The notes: generated from the letters alone by a model not told the origin. DNA of 64,000 nucleotides from Stenotrophomonas maltophilia (GCF_004920835.1 NZ_QFHO01000022.1:1-64000); one strand, 5' to 3'. Shown: positions 32,197-52,898, counted from the first letter of the stretch. Numbers and translations: made by a program.

Positions 32197-32595
32197 TTAG
32201 GCCACGAAGCACAGGACTTCGCCGCCGACGCCCAGCTGGCGCGCCTGCGCATCAGTCATGATGCCCTTGGAGGTGGAAATGATGGAGATACCCAGGCCGT
32301 TCATGACCTTCGGCAGCTCGCTCTTGCCGCGGTACTGGCGCAGGCCCGAACGCGAGAAGCGCTTCAGGGTCGCGATGACCGGCTTGCCTTCGAAATACTT
32401 CAGCACGATTTCCAGCTCGGACTTGTTGTTCTCGAGCGCGGTCACGCGCAGGTCGGTGATGTAACCCTCGTCCTTCAGGACCTGGGCGATCGCAACCTTG
32501 ATCTTGGACGACGGGGCTTTCACCGTCTGCTTGCCAACCGCGGCCGCATTCTTGATGCGGACCAGCAGGTCGGCGATGGGATCAGTCATGCTCAT
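32197..32595 (-). CDS. rpsH: 30S ribosomal protein S8
   Basis: 132 aa, [17 protein letters not shown] at the start and [20 protein letters not shown] at the end. A primary 16S rRNA binder; in E. coli S8 also represses the spc operon by binding the L5 (rplE) mRNA. A 258-bp gap separates it from rpsN, unusual inside this operon, and carries a terminator-like hairpin and a possible promoter. Confidence 0.98.
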   Translation of the reverse strand: MSMTDPIADLLVRIKNAAAVGKQTVKAPSSKIKVAIAQVLKDEGYITDLRVTALENNKSELEIVLKYFEGKPVIATLKRFSRSGLRQYRGKSELPKVMNGLGISIISTSKGIMTDAQARQLGVGGEVLCFVA

Positions 32596-32727
32596 ATGAG
32601 TACCTTTGAGTGCACCGATATCCGCTTTCGCGAAAATCTGTTGTCTCCTGGAAACGGGCCAGGTCCCTTCATGCAGTGGGCCGGAAGCCCACCCCTACAT
32701 CCCCGTTTGCGCAGGGCAAGACGCGGG

Positions 32728-32733
32728 AGTATA
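32728..32733 (-). promoter_or_regulatory. Possible internal promoter (-10) upstream of rpsH
   Basis: TATACT on the minus strand just after a strong hairpin. The -35 region is poor (ACGCAA at 17 bp). It could restart transcription for rpsH and downstream genes, giving a leader of about 125 nt. Confidence 0.4.
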
Positions 32734-32739
32734 CGCCAA

Positions 32740-32765
32740 AAGAGCCCGACTTGCGTCGGGCTCTT
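32740..32765 (-). terminator. Terminator-like hairpin between rpsN and rpsH
   Basis: 11-bp perfect stem AAGAGCCCGAC/GTCGGGCTCTT with a 4-nt loop. On the minus strand it is followed by TTGG after a stem ending CTCTT; on the plus strand it is followed by CGGG and six T. It may be partial attenuation inside the spc operon. Confidence 0.6.
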
Positions 32766-32853
32766 CGGGTTTTTTCGCAGAGGGAAAGCTGAACGCCTTC
32801 CCTTCCCGGTTCAGGAGCCCCCGAGGGGCCCCTGATCGCAGGACCGGCTGGGA

Positions 32854-33159
32854 TTACCAGCTGGCCTTGCGCAGGCCCGGAACGTCGCCACGCATGGTGG
32901 CTTCGCGCAGCTTGTTGCGACCCAGGCCGAACTTGCTGTACACGCCACGCGGGCGGCCAGACAGTTCGCAACGGCTGCGGTGGCGGCTCGGCGACGAATC
33001 GCGCGGCAGCTTCGACAGCTTGGTGGCGGCCTCGATCTTCTCTTCGTAGGTCGCGTCCTGCGAGGACACGATCTTCTTCAGAGCCGCACGCTTGACAGCG
33101 TACTTTTCAGCCAGCTTCTTCCGCTTGATGTCGCGGTTGACCATGGAGGTCTTTGCCAT
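32854..33159 (-). CDS. rpsN: 30S ribosomal protein S14
   Basis: 101 aa, [20 protein letters not shown] at the start and [12 protein letters not shown] at the end. It is the long form without the CxxC zinc ribbon, so zinc-independent. 18 bp after rplE. Confidence 0.98.
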   Translation of the reverse strand: MAKTSMVNRDIKRKKLAEKYAVKRAALKKIVSSQDATYEEKIEAATKLSKLPRDSSPSRHRSRCELSGRPRGVYSKFGLGRNKLREATMRGDVPGLRKASW

Positions 33160-33177
33160 TTCGGTTTCCTCGACGGA

Positions 33178-33720
33178 TCAGTTACGGAACGGGAACTTGA
33201 ACGCTGCCAGCAGCGCCTTCGCTTCCGCGTCGGTCTTCGCAGTGGTGGTGATGGCGATATCCATGCCGCGGATCGCGTCGACAGCGTCGAAGTCGATTTC
33301 CGGGAAGATGATCTGTTCCTTCACACCCATGTTGAAGTTGCCGCGACCGTCGAAGGAACGACCGGAAACACCACGGAAGTCGCGCACGCGCGGCAGCGAG
33401 ATGTTGATCAGGCGGTCCAGGAACTCGTACATCTTGTGGCGACGCAGCGTGGTCTTGCAGCCGATCGGCCAACCATCACGGATCTTGAACGACGCAACCG
33501 AGATACGCGACTTGGTGACAACCGGCTTCTGGCCGGAAATCTTGGTCATGTCGCCGACGGCGTTTTCCAGGATCTTCTTGTTGGTGGCCGCTTCGCCGAC
33601 ACCCATGTTCAGGGTGACCTTGACCAGCTTCGGCACTTCCATCGGATTGGTGTAGCCGAACTGCTTCATCAGCGCCGGCACCACTTCTTCCTTGTAAAAC
33701 TTTTCGAGACGGGAAGTCAT
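33178..33720 (-). CDS. rplE: 50S ribosomal protein L5
   Basis: 180 aa; [40 protein letters not shown] and [19 protein letters not shown]5 binds 5S rRNA and bridges to the 30S. The ATG at 33720 has GAGGA 8 nt upstream; a GTG two codons earlier would be too close to it. Confidence 0.98.
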   Translation of the reverse strand: MTSRLEKFYKEEVVPALMKQFGYTNPMEVPKLVKVTLNMGVGEAATNKKILENAVGDMTKISGQKPVVTKSRISVASFKIRDGWPIGCKTTLRRHKMYEFLDRLINISLPRVRDFRGVSGRSFDGRGNFNMGVKEQIIFPEIDFDAVDAIRGMDIAITTTAKTDAEAKALLAAFKFPFRN

Positions 33721-33731
33721 CTTCACATTCC

Positions 33732-34049
33732 TCAGGCGTCGAGCGCCTCACCGCTGGAGCGGAACACACGCAGTTTGCGTCCATCCTCCAGCACCTTGAA
33801 GCCAACGCGTTCGCCCTTGCCCGAAGCCGGGTTCAGCACATTCACGTTGGAGATATGGATCGACGCTTCACGCTCGACCACGCCGCCGGCAACACCTGCC
33901 TGCGGGTTCGGCTTGGTGTGGCGCTTGACGATGTTCACGTTGGCGACGACCACACGGTCGCCGTCGACGCGGACGATTTCGCCCTGCTTGCCCTTGTCCT
34001 TGCCGGCGTTGACGACAACCTGGTCGCCCTTCTTGATACGGTTAGCCAT
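33732..34049 (-). CDS. rplX: 50S ribosomal protein L24
   Basis: 105 aa with the N-terminal KOW motif ([20 protein letters not shown]). One of the assembly initiators of the 50S. 11 bp before rplE. Confidence 0.98.
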
Positions 34050-34065
34050 GATTATCTCCTGTCGC

Positions 34066-34434
34066 TCACAGCACTTCGGGAGCGAGCGAGACGATCTTCA
34101 TGAACTTCTCCGAACGAAGTTCACGCGTCACCGGCCCGAAGATACGGGTACCGATCGGCTCCTGCTTGCTGTTCAGCAGAACGGCAGCGTTGCCGTCGAA
34201 GCGGATCAGCGAGCCATCGGCGCGACGCACACCCTTGCGGGTACGCACCACGACGGCGTCATACACTTCACCCTTCTTGACCTTGCCGCGCGGAATTGCA
34301 TCCTTCACGGTGACCTTGATGATGTCGCCGATACCGGCGTAACGGCGCTTGGAACCACCCAGCACCTTGAAGCACATCACCTGCTTGGCACCCGAATTGT
34401 CCGCGACGTCAAGGTAGCTCTGCATCTGGATCAT
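34066..34434 (-). CDS. rplN: 50S ribosomal protein L14
   Basis: 122 aa, [20 protein letters not shown] at the start and [20 protein letters not shown] at the end. An intersubunit-bridge protein, first gene of the classical spc operon. It follows rpsQ by only 12 bp and no promoter is evident, so the S10 and spc operons look continuous here. Confidence 0.98.
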
Positions 34435-34446
34435 GATTCAGACTCC

Positions 34447-34716
34447 TTATTCAGCCGCACGCGTGATGACTTCCACCACGCGCCAGTTCTTGGTCTTGGA
34501 CATCGGAGCAATCTCGGTCACGCGGACGACATCGCCTTCCTTGCAGGCGTTGTCGGCATCGTGGGCGTGCAGCTTGGTCGAGCGCTTGATGTACTTGCCG
34601 TACAGCGCGTGCTTGACCTGACGCTCAACCAGGACGGTAACCGTCTTGTCCATCTTGTTGCTGACGACACGGCCTTCGACCGTGCGCAGCGCCTTGTTTT
34701 CAGTATTGTCGCTCAT
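34447..34716 (-). CDS. rpsQ: 30S ribosomal protein S17
   Basis: 89 aa from the ATG at 34716 ([18 protein letters not shown]). An ATG three codons upstream lies too close to the AAGG site. It contains [20 protein letters not shown] and [21 protein letters not shown] primary 16S-binding protein. Confidence 0.97.
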
Positions 34717-34727
34717 AGCGGCCATCC

Positions 34728-34913
34728 TTACTTCGTGCTGCCGAGCAGGGTCTTGACGCGAGCAATCTCGCGACGGACCCGGCGGATGTCGTGTGTCTTC
34801 GGCAGCTGGCCGGTGACCTGCTGCATACGGACAGAGAACTGTTCCTTACGCAGGTCGATCAGGTGGGCCTTGAGTTCGTCAGCCGACTTTTCACGGAGAG
34901 TTTTGAGTTCCAT
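34728..34913 (-). CDS. rpmC: 50S ribosomal protein L29
   Basis: 61 aa, [20 protein letters not shown] and [20 protein letters not shown]. It lies at the tunnel exit near SRP and trigger factor sites. Its ATG shares one base with the rplP stop codon. Confidence 0.97.
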
Positions 34914-35326
34914 CAGCGCACCGTCCGGGTCACGAAAGTGGTGGTGACCGAGAGCTTGGCGGCGGCCAGGCGGAATGCCTCGCGTGCCACGTCTTCGGTA
35001 ACACCCTCGATTTCATAGATCATGCGGCCGGGCTGGATCTGGGCCACCCAGTATTCCACGTTGCCCTTACCCGAACCCATTCGAACTTCGATGGGCTTCT
35101 TGGTGATGGGCTTGTCGGGGAACACGCGGATCCACATCTTGCCGCCGCGCTTCACGTAGCGGCTGATCGAGCGGCGGGCCGCTTCGATCTGACGCGCGGT
35201 CAGCTGACCGTGGGCGGTTGCCTTCAGGCCGTATTCGCCGAAGCTGACAGCGTTGGCGCTCCAGCTCAGGCCTTCGTTACGGCCCTTGTGTACCTTGCGG
35301 TACTTGGTTCGCTTGGGTTGCAACAT
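34913..35326 (-). CDS. rplP: 50S ribosomal protein L16
   Basis: 137 aa, [20 protein letters not shown] at the start; contains [20 protein letters not shown] and [20 protein letters not shown]. It contacts the A-site tRNA region. 5 bp after rpsC. Confidence 0.98.
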   Translation of the reverse strand: MLQPKRTKYRKVHKGRNEGLSWSANAVSFGEYGLKATAHGQLTARQIEAARRSISRYVKRGGKMWIRVFPDKPITKKPIEVRMGSGKGNVEYWVAQIQPGRMIYEIEGVTEDVAREAFRLAAAKLSVTTTFVTRTVR

Positions 35327-35331
35327 TGTCG

Positions 35332-36066
35332 TTACCTCGCTTCACGGGCCGGGCGCTGACGGTCACCACGGTCGCCGCGATCGTGACGATCGTTGCGCGA
35401 CGGGGTGTCGTCCTGCTTTTCCTGGCCAACCTGGGAGAAATCGAAGACTTCGCCCTTGTAGATCCAGACCTTGATGCCGATGATGCCGTAGGTCGTCTTG
35501 GCTTCAGCGAAGCCATAGTCGATGTCGGCACGCAGGGTGTGCAGCGGCACGCGGCCTTCGCGGTACCACTCCGAACGGGCGATTTCTGCACCGTTGAGGC
35601 GGCCACCAACGTTGACCTTGATGCCCAGGGCACCCAGGCGCATCGCGTTGCCCACCGAGCGCTTCATGGCGCGGCGGAACATGATGCGACGCTCCAGCTG
35701 CTGGGCGATCGATTCGGCAACCAGCTGTGCGTCCAGCTCCGGCTTGCGCACTTCGGTGACGTTGATGTGCGCCGGGACGCCCATCATCTCGCTCACTTCC
35801 TTGCGCAGCTTCTCGATGTCCTCACCGCGCTTGCCGATCACCACGCCCGGACGGGCGGTGTGGATCGTCACGCGAGCGGTCTTGGCCGGACGCTCGATCA
35901 GGATCTTGCTGATGCCGGCCTGAGCCAGCTTCTTGCGCAGCATTTCGCGAACTTTCAGGTCGGCTGCCAGGTAACCAGCGAACTCGGCCTTGTTGGCGTA
36001 CCACTTGGAGTTCCAGTCCTTGGAAATGCCGAGGCGGATACCAATCGGATGAACTTTATGACCCAT
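35332..36066 (-). CDS. rpsC: 30S ribosomal protein S3
   Basis: 244 aa with a KH domain ([20 protein letters not shown]) and the S3 C-terminal domain. The tail after [10 protein letters not shown] is an unusually charged Arg/Asp-rich stretch ([18 protein letters not shown]), not present in E. coli. S3 lies at the mRNA entry and helps unwind mRNA. Confidence 0.98.
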   Translation of the reverse strand: MGHKVHPIGIRLGISKDWNSKWYANKAEFAGYLAADLKVREMLRKKLAQAGISKILIERPAKTARVTIHTARPGVVIGKRGEDIEKLRKEVSEMMGVPAHINVTEVRKPELDAQLVAESIAQQLERRIMFRRAMKRSVGNAMRLGALGIKVNVGGRLNGAEIARSEWYREGRVPLHTLRADIDYGFAEAKTTYGIIGIKVWIYKGEVFDFSQVGQEKQDDTPSRNDRHDRGDRGDRQRPAREAR

Positions 36067-36084
36067 GGTCTTTTCCTTATCCGC

Positions 36085-36420
36085 TTACTTGGCGGCGCCC
36101 ACAACCACAGTGATGTGGCTGGTGCGCTTGAGGATGCGGGTACCGCGGCCTTTCGCCCGCGCCATGAAACGCTTCAGGGTCGGACCTTCATCAACCATGA
36201 TGGTCTGAACCTTCAGCTCGTCGACGTCGGCGCCCTGGTTGTTCTCGGCATTTGCAATAGCCGACTCCACCACCTTCTTGATCAGGTGGGCAGCCTTCTT
36301 GTCCGAGAACTTCAGCAGGTTGACCGCACGCTCGGCCGGCAGACCGCGCACCTGGTCAGCGACCAGACGAGCCTTCTGCGGGGAGATGCGCGCAGTGCGC
36401 AGGATGGCTTTCGCTTCCAT
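36085..36420 (-). CDS. rplV: 50S ribosomal protein L22
   Basis: 111 aa from ATG 36420 ([20 protein letters not shown]), with GGAG 8 nt upstream; the ATG two codons earlier is only 2 nt from it. The beta-hairpin region ([20 protein letters not shown]) lines the exit tunnel and carries no insertion or deletion of the macrolide-resistance type that I can see. Confidence 0.97.
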   Translation of the reverse strand: MEAKAILRTARISPQKARLVADQVRGLPAERAVNLLKFSDKKAAHLIKKVVESAIANAENNQGADVDELKVQTIMVDEGPTLKRFMARAKGRGTRILKRTSHITVVVGAAK

Positions 36421-36432
36421 TGTCATCTCTCC

Positions 36433-36702
36433 TTACTTGCCCGACTTCTTGTCACCACCGTGACCCTTGAAGGTCCGGGTGATGGCAAATTCGCCGAGCT
36501 TGTGGCCGACCATGTTCTCGTTGACGAGAACCGGGATGTGGTTCTTGCCGTTATGCACGGCAATGGTGACGCCTACCATGTCAGGCAGGATCATCGAACG
36601 ACGCGACCAGGTCTTGATCGGACGCTTGCTACCCGCAGCGGCAGCCACCTTAGCAACCAGGTGGTGATCGACAAACGGGCCCTTCTTGAGTGAACGTGCC
36701 AT
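36433..36702 (-). CDS. rpsS: 30S ribosomal protein S19
   Basis: 89 aa, [19 protein letters not shown] and [20 protein letters not shown]. It forms the 30S head with S13. 6 bp after rplB. Confidence 0.98.
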   Translation of the reverse strand: MARSLKKGPFVDHHLVAKVAAAAGSKRPIKTWSRRSMILPDMVGVTIAVHNGKNHIPVLVNENMVGHKLGEFAITRTFKGHGGDKKSGK

Positions 36703-36708
36703 GGTCGA

Positions 36709-37536
36709 TTAGCCCCTACGATCGCGGACGATGAACTGCTGAGTGCGCTTGTTATGGCGCGTCTTGTAACCCTTGGTCGGGACACCCCACGGGGTGACCG
36801 GATGCGGGTTACCCTGGCCGGCCTTCGCCTCACCACCACCGTGCGGGTGGTCAACCGGGTTCATGGCTGCACCACGAACGGTCGGGCGGACGCCGCGCCA
36901 GCGCTTGGCACCGGCCTTGCCCAGCTTTTCCAGGCTGTGCTCGTCGTTGCCGACTTCGCCGATGGTTGCGCAGCACTCGACCGGAACCTTGCGCATTTCA
37001 CCCGAGCGCAGGCGCAGGGTGGCGTAGATGCCTTCACGAGCCACCAGCTGCACGGCCGCACCAGCGGCGCGAGCGATCTGAGCGCCCTTGCCGGGCTTCA
37101 GTTCGATGCAGTGGATGGTGGTACCAACCGGGATGTTGCGCAGCGGCAGGGTGTTGCCCGCCTTGATCGGGGCGTCCGAACCGGCGATCACCTGATCACC
37201 CGCCTTCAGACCCTTCGGGGCGATGATGTAGCGACGCTCGCCGTCGACGTAGCACAGCAGGGCGATGTGGGCGGTGCGGTTCGGATCGTATTCGATGCGT
37301 TCCACACGCGCCGGGATGCCCAGCTTGTTGCGCTTGAAGTCGATGATGCGGTAGTGCTGCTTGGCACCACCACCGACGTGACGCACGGTGATGCGGCCAT
37401 GGTGGTTACGACCACCCGAGCGGCTCTGCGACTCGACCAGCGCGGCGTGCGGAGCACCCTTGTGCAGGTCGGGAGTGACCACGCGCACGGCCGAACGGCG
37501 GCCGGGGGAAGTGGGCTTGAATTTCATCAATGGCAT
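36709..37536 (-). CDS. rplB: 50S ribosomal protein L2
   Basis: 275 aa; [20 protein letters not shown] at the start, and [20 protein letters not shown] with the conserved histidine near the peptidyl-transferase centre. One of the most conserved 50S proteins. 10 bp after rplW. Confidence 0.98.
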
Positions 37537-37546
37537 GGGATGTACC

Positions 37547-37846
37547 TCAGGCCTTGGCCGTTACATCGATCGACTGGCCGTCGGCCAGGCGAACGTACGC
37601 CTTGCGCCAATCGCCGCGGCGGCCAGCACGGTTACGGAAGGACTTGTTCTTGCCCTTGACGTTGACCACGTTGACTGCTTCGACCTTGACGTCGAACAGC
37701 TGCTCAACCGCGGCCTTTACATCGGCCTTGGTGGCTTCGTTCGAAACTTCGAAGACATACTGGTTGGAGAGTTCCTGCAGGCGCGCGGTCTTTTCGGAGA
37801 CACGCGGGGCACGCAGCACGCTGAAGATTTTTTCGTTGCTGTTCAT
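37547..37846 (-). CDS. rplW: 50S ribosomal protein L23
   Basis: 99 aa from ATG 37846 ([20 protein letters not shown]). The start overlaps the rplD stop as ATGA and has GGAG 8 nt upstream. L23 is the docking site for trigger factor and SRP at the exit tunnel. Confidence 0.97.
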
Positions 37847-38448
37847 GCCAGCCACTCCTCGACCTTCTTGACCGCGTCAGCGGTGATGACGACCGTGTCG
37901 GCACCGACCAGCGACACCGGATCCAGGCCCTGGACGTCACGCACCTGCACGTACGGCAGATTGCGGGCGGACAGGTACAGGTGCTCGGAGGCTTCTTCAG
38001 TGACGATCAGCGGGCGCTTGCCCACTTCCAGGCCGGCCAGCTTGGCGATCAGACCCTTCGTGTTGGTCACTTCGACATCGAAGGACTCCACGATGGTCAG
38101 ACGGCCTTGACGGTTCAGCTCGGACAGGATCGCGCACATGGCGGCACGGTACTGCTTACGATTGACCTTCTGCTCGAAGCTGCGCGGCTTTGCCGCGAAG
38201 GTGACACCGCCGCCGACGAAGATCGGAGCCGTCAGTGCGCCATGACGCGCGCCGCCGCCCTTCTGCTTCTTCGACTTCTTGGTGGTACCTGCCACTTCGG
38301 AGCGAGTCTTCTGCGCCTTGGTGCCGGCGCGACCGGCGTTGCGGTAAGCAACGACGACCTGGTGGACCAGATCTTCGCTGAAATCGCGACCGAACACGGC
38401 GTCGGAGACCGAGACCTTGTTGTTGCTACCCGTGATAACGAGTTCCAT
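37843..38448 (-). CDS. rplD: 50S ribosomal protein L4
   Basis: 201 aa from ATG 38448 ([10 protein letters not shown]), same length as E. coli L4. It includes [20 protein letters not shown] and [21 protein letters not shown]4 contributes to the exit tunnel and in E. coli represses the S10 operon through its leader. A terminator-like hairpin in the leader upstream of rpsJ is a possible target here. Confidence 0.97.
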
Positions 38449-38460
38449 CGTCATCTCTCC

Positions 38461-39111
38461 TTATGCCTTGCTCGCCGGACGGACGATCACATCGCCACCC
38501 GCCGCGCCCGGAACGGCGCCGCGAACCGCGATCAGACCGCGCTCCACGTCGACCTTGACCACTTCCAGGTTCTGGGTGCTCTGCTGCACCGCGCCCATGT
38601 GGCCCGACATCTTCTTGCCCGGGAAAACGCGACCCGGGGTCTGGCGCTGACCCAGCGAACCCGGCGCGCGATGCGACAGCGAGTTACCGTGGGTTGCATC
38701 GCCCATACGGAAGTTGTGGCGCTTGATGGTGCCCTGGAAACCCTTGCCCTTGGTGACACCCTGGACGTCGACGATCTGGCCGACTTCGAAGATGTCCGCC
38801 TTGACTTCGCCGCCAACGGCGAAATCGCCGAGCTGCGCGTCTTCAACGCGGAATTCCCACAGGCCACGGCCCGCTTCCACCTTCGCCTTGGCGAAGTGGC
38901 CGGCTTCCGGCTTGTTGACCAGGGCAGCGCGACGCGCGCCGACGGTCACCTGCACGGCGCTGTAGCCGTCGGTTTCGACGGTCTTGATCTGCGCGATGCG
39001 GTTCGGGGTTGCTTCGATCAGGGTCACCGGGATGGAACGACCATCTTCGGTGAACACGCGGCTCATGCCAGCCTTGCGGCCCACGAAGCCCAACGAATAC
39101 TTCTTCGTCAT
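38461..39111 (-). CDS. rplC: 50S ribosomal protein L3
   Basis: 216 aa with the loop that reaches the peptidyl-transferase centre ([37 protein letters not shown]). It starts [20 protein letters not shown]. It initiates 50S assembly. 11 bp after rpsJ. Confidence 0.98.
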
Positions 39112-39122
39112 GGTCGTAGTCC

Positions 39123-39434
39123 TCAGGTCAGCTTGATCTGAACGTCGACGCCGGCAGCCAGTTCGAGCTTCATCAGCGCGTCCACGGTCTTGTCATTCGG
39201 GTCAACGATATCGAGCACGCGCTTGTGCGTGCGGGTCTCGTACTGGTCACGCGCGTCCTTGTCGACGTGCGGGGAGACGAGAACGGTATAACGCTCGATC
39301 TTGGTCGGCAGCGGGATCGGGCCACGCACTTGCGCGCCGGTCCGCTTGGCCGTCTCAACGATCTCGCTGGCCGAACGGTCGATCAGACGATGATCGAACG
39401 CTTTCAGCCGGATCCGGATCTTTTGGTCCGCCAT
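39123..39434 (-). CDS. rpsJ: 30S ribosomal protein S10
   Basis: 103 aa from ATG 39434 ([20 protein letters not shown]), family length. The central [20 protein letters not shown] is typical. S10 also serves as NusE in antitermination. First gene of the S10 operon, preceded by GAAGGAAC and by a strong promoter 166 nt upstream. Confidence 0.98.
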
Positions 39435-39555
39435 GGCGGTAGGTTCCTTCGTTAAAAGAGCGACAGACAAAGCCTCTGGGTTGCTTTGTCCCATGAAATT
39501 CCTGAATACAGACGGCCCGCACTCCTGCAGGCCGACAAGGTCAATCCATGGACCT

Positions 39556-39589
39556 CAAAAACGTAGGCAGACCCGTTTCCCGGTCTGCC
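39556..39589 (-). terminator. Terminator-like hairpin in the S10 operon leader
   Basis: GGCAGACC/GGTCTGCC stem (39566-39589) followed on the minus strand by TACG and five T. It starts about 4 nt after the predicted transcription start, so it is either an attenuator or a 5'-end stabilising structure of the rpsJ mRNA. Confidence 0.6.
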
Positions 39590-39599
39590 CAGACGTAGA

Positions 39600-39628
39600 A
39601 GCATAATGGCACGCAAGGCAGCTGTCAA
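39600..39628 (-). promoter_or_regulatory. Promoter of the S10 operon
   Basis: Perfect -35 TTGACA (39623-39628), 17-bp spacer, TATGCT (39600-39605) on the minus strand. The predicted start near 39593 gives a leader of about 160 nt before rpsJ. Confidence 0.85.
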
Positions 39629-39719
39629 CAGTCTCCTGTTGACGCCGCCTGAATGGCATTGACCCTTCCTGGTCCGGGGAACACAAGGCACATCCTGTGC
39701 CTGCTTTCCCATTTTGATA

Positions 39720-39753
39720 CGCCCCGATGCCCTACCCAGGCAACATCGGGGCG
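39720..39753 (-). terminator. Hairpin downstream of the first tuf gene
   Basis: 10-bp perfect stem CGCCCCGATG/CATCGGGGCG with a 14-nt loop, 15 bp after the tuf stop codon. The following minus-strand sequence (TATCAAAATGGG) is not a proper U-run, so termination may be partial. Confidence 0.6.
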
Positions 39754-39767
39754 CAGATACTACCAGA

Positions 39768-40958
39768 TTACTCGATGATCTTCGAGACCACGCCGGCGCC
39801 GACGGTACGGCCGCCTTCGCGGATGGCGAAGCGCAGGCCTTCGTCCATTGCCACCGGGTTGATCAGGGTGACGACCATCTTGACGTTGTCACCCGGCATC
39901 ACCATTTCGACGCCTTCCGGCAGCTGGGCTGCACCGGTGATGTCGGTGGTGCGGAAGTAGAACTGCGGACGGTAACCGTTGAAGAACGGGGTGTGACGGC
40001 CGCCCTCATCCTTCGACAGCACGTACACTTCGCCTTCGAACTTGGTGTGCGGCTTGATCGAACCCGGCTTGGCCAGAACCTGGCCACGCTCGACGTCGTC
40101 ACGCTTGGTGCCGCGCAGCAGCAGGCCAGCGTTGTCGCCTGCCTGACCCTGGTCCAGCAGCTTGCGGAACATTTCAACGCCGGTCACGGTGGTCTTCTGC
40201 ACCGGACGGATACCGACGATTTCGATTTCGTCGCCGACCTTGATGATGCCGCGCTCGATACGACCGGTCACCACGGTGCCGCGGCCCGAGATCGAGAACA
40301 CGTCTTCCACCGGCATCAGGAACGGCTTGTCGATCGCACGCTCCGGCTCCGGAATCCAGCTGTCCAGGGCGTCGACCAGCTTCAGGATGGCCGGCACGCC
40401 GATGTCGCTCTGGTCGCCTTCCAGCGCCAGACGGGCCGAACCCGCGATGATCGGGGTGTCGTCGCCCGGGAAGTCGTACTTGCTCAGCAGCTCGCGCACT
40501 TCCATTTCGACCAGCTCGAGCAGCTCGGCGTCGTCGACCATGTCGGCCTTGTTCAGGAACACGACGATGTACGGCACGCCGACCTGACGCGACAGCAGGA
40601 TGTGCTCGCGGGTCTGCGGCATCGGGCCGTCAGCGGCCGAGCAGACCAGGATCGCGCCGTCCATCTGGGCAGCACCGGTGATCATGTTCTTGACGTAGTC
40701 AGCGTGGCCCGGGCAATCGACGTGGGCGTAGTGACGCTTCTCGGATTCGTATTCGACGTGCGCGGTCGAGATCGTGATACCACGAGCCTTTTCTTCCGGC
40801 GCGGCGTCGATCGAGGAGTAGTCCTTGAACTCGCCACCGAAGCGCTCGGCACCGATCTTGGTCAGTGCGGCGGTCAGCGTGGTCTTGCCGTGATCGACGT
40901 GACCGATGGTGCCGACGTTGACGTGCGGCTTGGTGCGCTCGAACTTACCCTTTGCCAT
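39768..40958 (-). CDS. tuf: Elongation factor Tu (copy at the fusA end)
   Basis: EF-Tu delivers aminoacyl-tRNA to the ribosome. The 396-aa protein has GTPase motifs [21 protein letters not shown] and [10 protein letters not shown], and ends [11 protein letters not shown]. It is identical in amino-acid sequence to the second copy at 57258-58448, and the genes differ at only seven bases by my count, all silent. The match stops at both ends of the coding sequence. It lies 51 bp after fusA in the str operon. Confidence 0.98.
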   Translation of the reverse strand: MAKGKFERTKPHVNVGTIGHVDHGKTTLTAALTKIGAERFGGEFKDYSSIDAAPEEKARGITISTAHVEYESEKRHYAHVDCPGHADYVKNMITGAAQMDGAILVCSAADGPMPQTREHILLSRQVGVPYIVVFLNKADMVDDAELLELVEMEVRELLSKYDFPGDDTPIIAGSARLALEGDQSDIGVPAILKLVDALDSWIPEPERAIDKPFLMPVEDVFSISGRGTVVTGRIERGIIKVGDEIEIVGIRPVQKTTVTGVEMFRKLLDQGQAGDNAGLLLRGTKRDDVERGQVLAKPGSIKPHTKFEGEVYVLSKDEGGRHTPFFNGYRPQFYFRTTDITGAAQLPEGVEMVMPGDNVKMVVTLINPVAMDEGLRFAIREGGRTVGAGVVSKIIE

Positions 40959-41009
40959 TGTTGTATACCTTGATTTTGTAAGTGGTTTTCAGGAGAGGCT
41001 GAGCGAGGC

Positions 41010-43151
<2,142 letters not shown>

Positions 43152-43289
43152 GGGGAGCCTCTCAGATTTCTTGGATTTCGGATGGCCGAACGCCGCCTTG
43201 CGGCGGCCTTCGGATTGGCGCAGTCCTTCCGGGACCGCGAGGCAGCACCGTAATGGTGCTGCCCTGCCTGTTTTACAAGGCCGTCAAAC

Positions 43290-43763
43290 TCACCAGCGGT
43301 AGTGGGCGAATGCCTTGTTGGCTTCGGCCATGCGGTGGGTTTCTTCGCGCTTCTTGATGGCGCCGCCACGGTTTTCCGAGGCGTCGATCAGTTCAGCAGC
43401 CAGCTTCTTCGGCATGGTGTTCTCACCACGCTTGCGCGCGGAGTCGATCAGCCAGCGCATGGCCAGGGCCATCTTGCGCGACGAACGCACTTCGACCGGC
43501 ACCTGATAGGTGGCGCCGCCGACGCGACGCGACTTCACTTCGACCGCCGGAGCAACGTTGTCCAGCGCCTTCTGCACCAGTTCAATGGCGTTGGCGCTGC
43601 TGTTCTTCTCGGTGATCACGTCCATGGCGCCGTACACGATCTTTTCGGCGACGGACTTCTTGCCGCTCTGCATGACCATGTTGATGAAGCGGGCGATGGT
43701 TTCGCTTCCGTGCTTCGGATCGGGCAGGACGGAACGCTGCGGAGTATTACCCTTACGCGACAT
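43290..43763 (-). CDS. rpsG: 30S ribosomal protein S7
   Basis: 157 aa, [20 protein letters not shown] at the start and [10 protein letters not shown] at the end. A primary assembly protein of the 30S head; in E. coli it represses the str operon through the rpsL-rpsG gap. Here that gap is only 11 bp, so E. coli-style control at that position is doubtful. Confidence 0.98.
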   Translation of the reverse strand: MSRKGNTPQRSVLPDPKHGSETIARFINMVMQSGKKSVAEKIVYGAMDVITEKNSSANAIELVQKALDNVAPAVEVKSRRVGGATYQVPVEVRSSRKMALAMRWLIDSARKRGENTMPKKLAAELIDASENRGGAIKKREETHRMAEANKAFAHYRW

Positions 43764-43774
43764 ATGCTCTCTCC

Positions 43775-44149
43775 TTAGGCCTTCGGACGCTTGGCGCCGT
43801 ACTTGGAACGGGCCTGGCGACGCTTGGCGACGCCGGCGGCGTCGAGCGAGCCACGAACGGTGTGGTAACGCACACCCGGCAGATCCTTGACGCGACCGCC
43901 ACGGATCAGGACCACGGAGTGCTCCTGCAGGTTGTGGCCTTCACCACCGATGTAGGAGATCACCTCTTCCTGGTTGGTCAGGCGAACCTTGGCAACCTTG
44001 CGCAGAGCCGAGTTCGGCTTCTTCGGAGTGGTGGTGTAAACGCGGGTGCAGACGCCACGGCGCTGCGGGCACTTGTCGAGCGCCGGCGAGGCACTCTTGT
44101 ACGTAGTAGCTTGCCGCGGCTTGCGGACCAGCTGGTTGATCGTCGCCAT
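43775..44149 (-). CDS. rpsL: 30S ribosomal protein S12
   Basis: 124 aa, [20 protein letters not shown] at the start. The decoding-site residues linked to streptomycin are wild type: Lys43 (TTPKKPNS), Lys88 and Pro91 ([11 protein letters not shown]). First gene of the str operon, with its own promoter and a leader of about 85 nt holding two stem-loops. Confidence 0.98.
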
Positions 44150-44169
44150 CAGTAGGTTCTTCTGATTGG

Positions 44170-44228
44170 TGGCCGGAAATCCGGCCAGAGATGCGGAAAT
44201 GTTAAAGCAGGCCAAAATTCTGGCCTGC
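44170..44228 (-). promoter_or_regulatory. Structured leader of the str operon
   Basis: Two stem-loops precede rpsL. The first is GCAGGCCA/TGGCCTGC (44207-44228), followed on the minus strand by TTTAACATTT, so terminator-like and beginning about 5 nt after the predicted start. The second is TGGCCGG/CCGGCCA with a 4-nt loop (44170-44187). Confidence 0.6.
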
Positions 44229-44239
44229 TGAGACAGACG

Positions 44240-44269
44240 ATTGTAGCAACCTGCCAGGAAAGCAGTCAA
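44240..44269 (-). promoter_or_regulatory. Promoter of the str operon (rpsL)
   Basis: TTGACT (44264-44269), 18-bp spacer, TACAAT (44240-44245) on the minus strand. Five of six matches in each box. Confidence 0.85.
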
Positions 44270-44403
44270 ACGCCTCCTGTCAAGCCCGTTCCTGATCCTG
44301 GAACGTTACTGGGGGGCCTCCATGTACCCCGTTCAGGTTGGCAGGGTGGATCGCGGACGATCCCCCCTGCCCTTTCCCAATCCCATCGATGAACCGATGG
44401 GGT

Positions 44404-44425
44404 GGTCCGGCCTCTCGGCCGGACC
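44404..44425 (-). terminator. Hairpin downstream of rpoC
   Basis: 9-bp perfect stem GGTCCGGCC/GGCCGGACC with a 4-nt loop, 7 bp past the rpoC stop codon. There is no U-run, so Rho-independent termination is uncertain. Confidence 0.5.
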
Positions 44426-44432
44426 TGATACC

Positions 44433-48656
<4,224 letters not shown>

Positions 48657-48743
48657 GGTGTTCTCCAGAAGGAGGAATGCTGTGTCGATGGGCTTTCAGT
48701 TGACTGCCAGCGGCGCGGCGGCGGACCGCCGCGCCGGCATGGA

Positions 48744-52898
<4,155 letters not shown>

